Assembly: GCA_937897625.1 (NCBI GenBank)
Contig: CALCNZ010000087.1
Location: forward strand, 1 to 6,526
Length of the DNA: 6,526 bases
Source: an uncultured Flavobacteriales bacterium
Lineage (GTDB): Bacteria; Bacteroidota; Bacteroidia; Flavobacteriales_D; Sanyastnellaceae
Reading direction: 5' to 3'
Part shown: piece by piece, positions 5,243-6,526 of the stretch
How the letters are laid out: each line of letters opens with the position of its first letter
Numbering within the stretch: the stretch's first letter is position 1
Made by a program: the position numbers and the translations under genes
The notes under the pieces: generated by a model
Told to the model about the DNA's origin: nothing
What the model saw: only the letters and a program-made list of their open reading frames with translations
Databases searched by the model: none

Positions 5243-6526
5243 TTACTTCACCATTACACTCACACGGTCTTGCTTTCCGTTTCTGTTGCTTACATGCAAA
5301 ACATAAAATCCAGGTGACAAGGTTGAAACATTCAGAACACTCGAAACGTTGTTTTCCAATAGGACCAGCTTACCTGTTGCATCAAATGCTCTAACCGTTT
5401 TTAGTTCGTTTACATTGGAAAAGAAAATTTCTTGGTCTGCCGGTTGCGGATAAACGCTGAACGAATTTTCGTTCAATTCATTCACACCAACGACCATCTG
5501 TGCAACGGAGTTATTTAAGCATCCGTTGCTTATTCCAGCGTAAATAAACGCACCATCGGCAACAACACCCGTTACATCGAACGAAGGAGTTGTTATGCCT
5601 TCCAATTCAGTATAGGTGAAACCACCGTCTGAAGATACAAACCAAGACACCAACCAGCTTGGGTCGTAATTGTCTATGCTCACTACCGAACCGTTTTGTG
5701 AAATAATTGGCTCAATAGGCATGATCTCCGAAATAGGGAAAGTTCCCAATGTGTATTTCGAAGTGAATCCGTCAACCGTTTGATACACCAATTTCACGGT
5801 ATAGTTTCCAGGAGTGGTGTATGAATAAACATCGGTTGCATTTGCTGGAATGGTATTGCCATCGCCCATATCGTAATAGGCATTAGCCACATTCATGTTC
5901 ACTTGGGATTGATTCTCAAGTGTAATTGTTCCGCAGAAAACGGTATAATCTAAATCGGCTTTTACTTGCGAGAGTAGGCATTGTTGTGCACCTCGTTCGT
6001 TGCTCTCTTCCATGAAATTCACCGTGCAGAATTGTTGGAATGAATTCCCTCCAAGGAAAACCCAAGAGTCCAAAGCTGCATCAGAAGCATCTGCAATAGC
6101 AAGGGTGATGTGATAGGTTTCTCCAACTACCAAATTTCCCAAAGCCGCATACATCGGAACCGTATAACCGTCGCAAAACAAATTTGGAATTGCAAAGGTT
6201 GAATTATCGTGATACAAATTTGCATTCATGGTTGCGTTGATGGTGTTGATGCTTACCACCTGATTGGTTCCTGGAACCAAGGCCAGATTTACCGCTCCGT
6301 TGTTATTGGGCCCTACAATTCCAGGTCCGTTTACGAAGAAGCCAAAGATGTCGTTGAAGTTACTTCCCACCCACTCCGGATATTCATTCGATCCAAAAAC
6401 AAATTGGAAAGTCATGGAATCACCTGTTGCAATAAAATCAAAATCAAGTTGTGCTAAATCGTAAGTCTGAAATCCGGTTAATGAGGAAAGATTTGTATTT
6501 GTTGAAAGCGTAGACCAATTGCCTCC
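5243..6526 (-). CDS. Choice-of-anchor L / PKD / T9SS-sorted surface protein (N-terminus outside window)
   Basis: The last 427 residues of a large secreted protein. The frame is open to the right edge; the internal ATG at 6415 is not a believable start, because 37 further in-frame codons belong to the same domain. Visible residues about 1-170 are a choice-of-anchor L domain: Y-D-L-A-Q-L-D-F-D-F-I-A-T-G-D (about 22-36), V-F-G-S-N-E-Y-P-E-W (about 43-52), N-D-I-F-G-F-F-V-N-G-P-G (about 58-69), V-S-I-N-T-I-N and A-I-A-D-A-S-D (about 144-150). A PKD-like domain follows (about 192-266), with Y-D-M-G-D-G-N-T and Y-S-Y-T-T-P-G-N-Y-T-V. The rest is beta-rich with Trp and Gly (about 285-345), then a T9SS type A sorting domain (about 354-427) with F-S-V-Y-P-Q-P, F-D-A-T-G-K-L-V and L-S-P-G-F-Y-V-L. 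Such proteins are exported across the outer membrane and often anchored at the surface; adhesion is plausible but not shown. It is the upstream member of an operon with the GT87 gene. Confidence 0.9.
   Translation of the reverse strand, partial: GGNWSTLSTNTNLSSLTGFQTYDLAQLDFDFIATGDSMTFQFVFGSNEYPEWVGSNFNDIFGFFVNGPGIVGPNNNGAVNLALVPGTNQVVSINTINATMNANLYHDNSTFAIPNLFCDGYTVPMYAALGNLVVGETYHITLAIADASDAALDSWVFLGGNSFQQFCTVNFMEESNERGAQQCLLSQVKADLDYTVFCGTITLENQSQVNMNVANAYYDMGDGNTIPANATDVYSYTTPGNYTVKLVYQTVDGFTSKYTLGTFPISEIMPIEPIISQNGSVVSIDNYDPSWLVSWFVSSDGGFTYTELEGITTPSFDVTGVVADGAFIYAGISNGCLNNSVAQMVVGVNELNENSFSVYPQPADQEIFFSNVNELKTVRAFDATGKLVLLENNVSSVLNVSTLSPGFYVLHVSNRNGKQDRVSVMVK

Noticed and set aside
1..6526. 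CRISPR array, tRNA, rRNA, insertion sequence or riboswitch
   Set aside because: No regularly spaced repeats, transposase motifs, tRNA-like cloverleaf or structured long leader was seen; every gap between genes is under 140 bases.

Overview
The window looks like a chromosomal piece of a Bacteroidota genome, most likely Flavobacteriia or a relative. Two proteins end in type IX secretion (T9SS) type A sorting domains, one gene encodes a choice-of-anchor L domain, promoter-like elements match the Bacteroidota -7 consensus (TAnnTTTG-like), and start codons lack good Shine-Dalgarno sequences. All of these are typical of the phylum. I see no mobile element, tRNA, rRNA or CRISPR array, and the gene content reads as ordinary core/cell-surface chromosome. 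I cannot name the genus.

Layout, left to right. (1) Positions 2-1126, plus strand: the 3' part of a lipoprotein gene whose true start lies before the window. (2) Positions 1142-1169: a strong bidirectional terminator shared with the next gene. (3) Positions 1185-2234, minus strand: a complete secreted T9SS cargo protein. (4) Positions 2235-2372: a divergent intergenic region with promoter-like elements facing both ways. (5) Positions 2373-2648, plus strand: a small 91-residue protein that looks like a winged-helix protein. (6) Positions 2645-3982, minus strand: a full-length PIN-PhoH (PhoH2/YlaK type) RNA-metabolism ATPase, converging on the small gene with a 4-base stop-codon overlap. Its apparent terminator lies inside the small gene's coding sequence. 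(7) Positions 4058-5239, minus strand: a polytopic GT87-like (DUF2029) membrane glycosyltransferase. (8) Positions 5243 to the right edge, minus strand: the C-terminal portion of a choice-of-anchor L / PKD / T9SS-sorted surface protein, only 3 bases upstream of the GT87 gene.

Two themes emerge. One is cell-surface biology: a lipoprotein, two T9SS cargos and a polyprenyl-phosphate-sugar-type glycosyltransferase, the last in a tight operon with one cargo. The other is RNA metabolism or regulation: PhoH2 and a small putative DNA-binding protein arranged tail to tail. I found no convincing new multi-gene system. The most interesting points are the compact phoH/small-gene junction with its embedded terminator, the anchor-L/GT87 coupling, and an inverted repeat abutting the phoH start codon.
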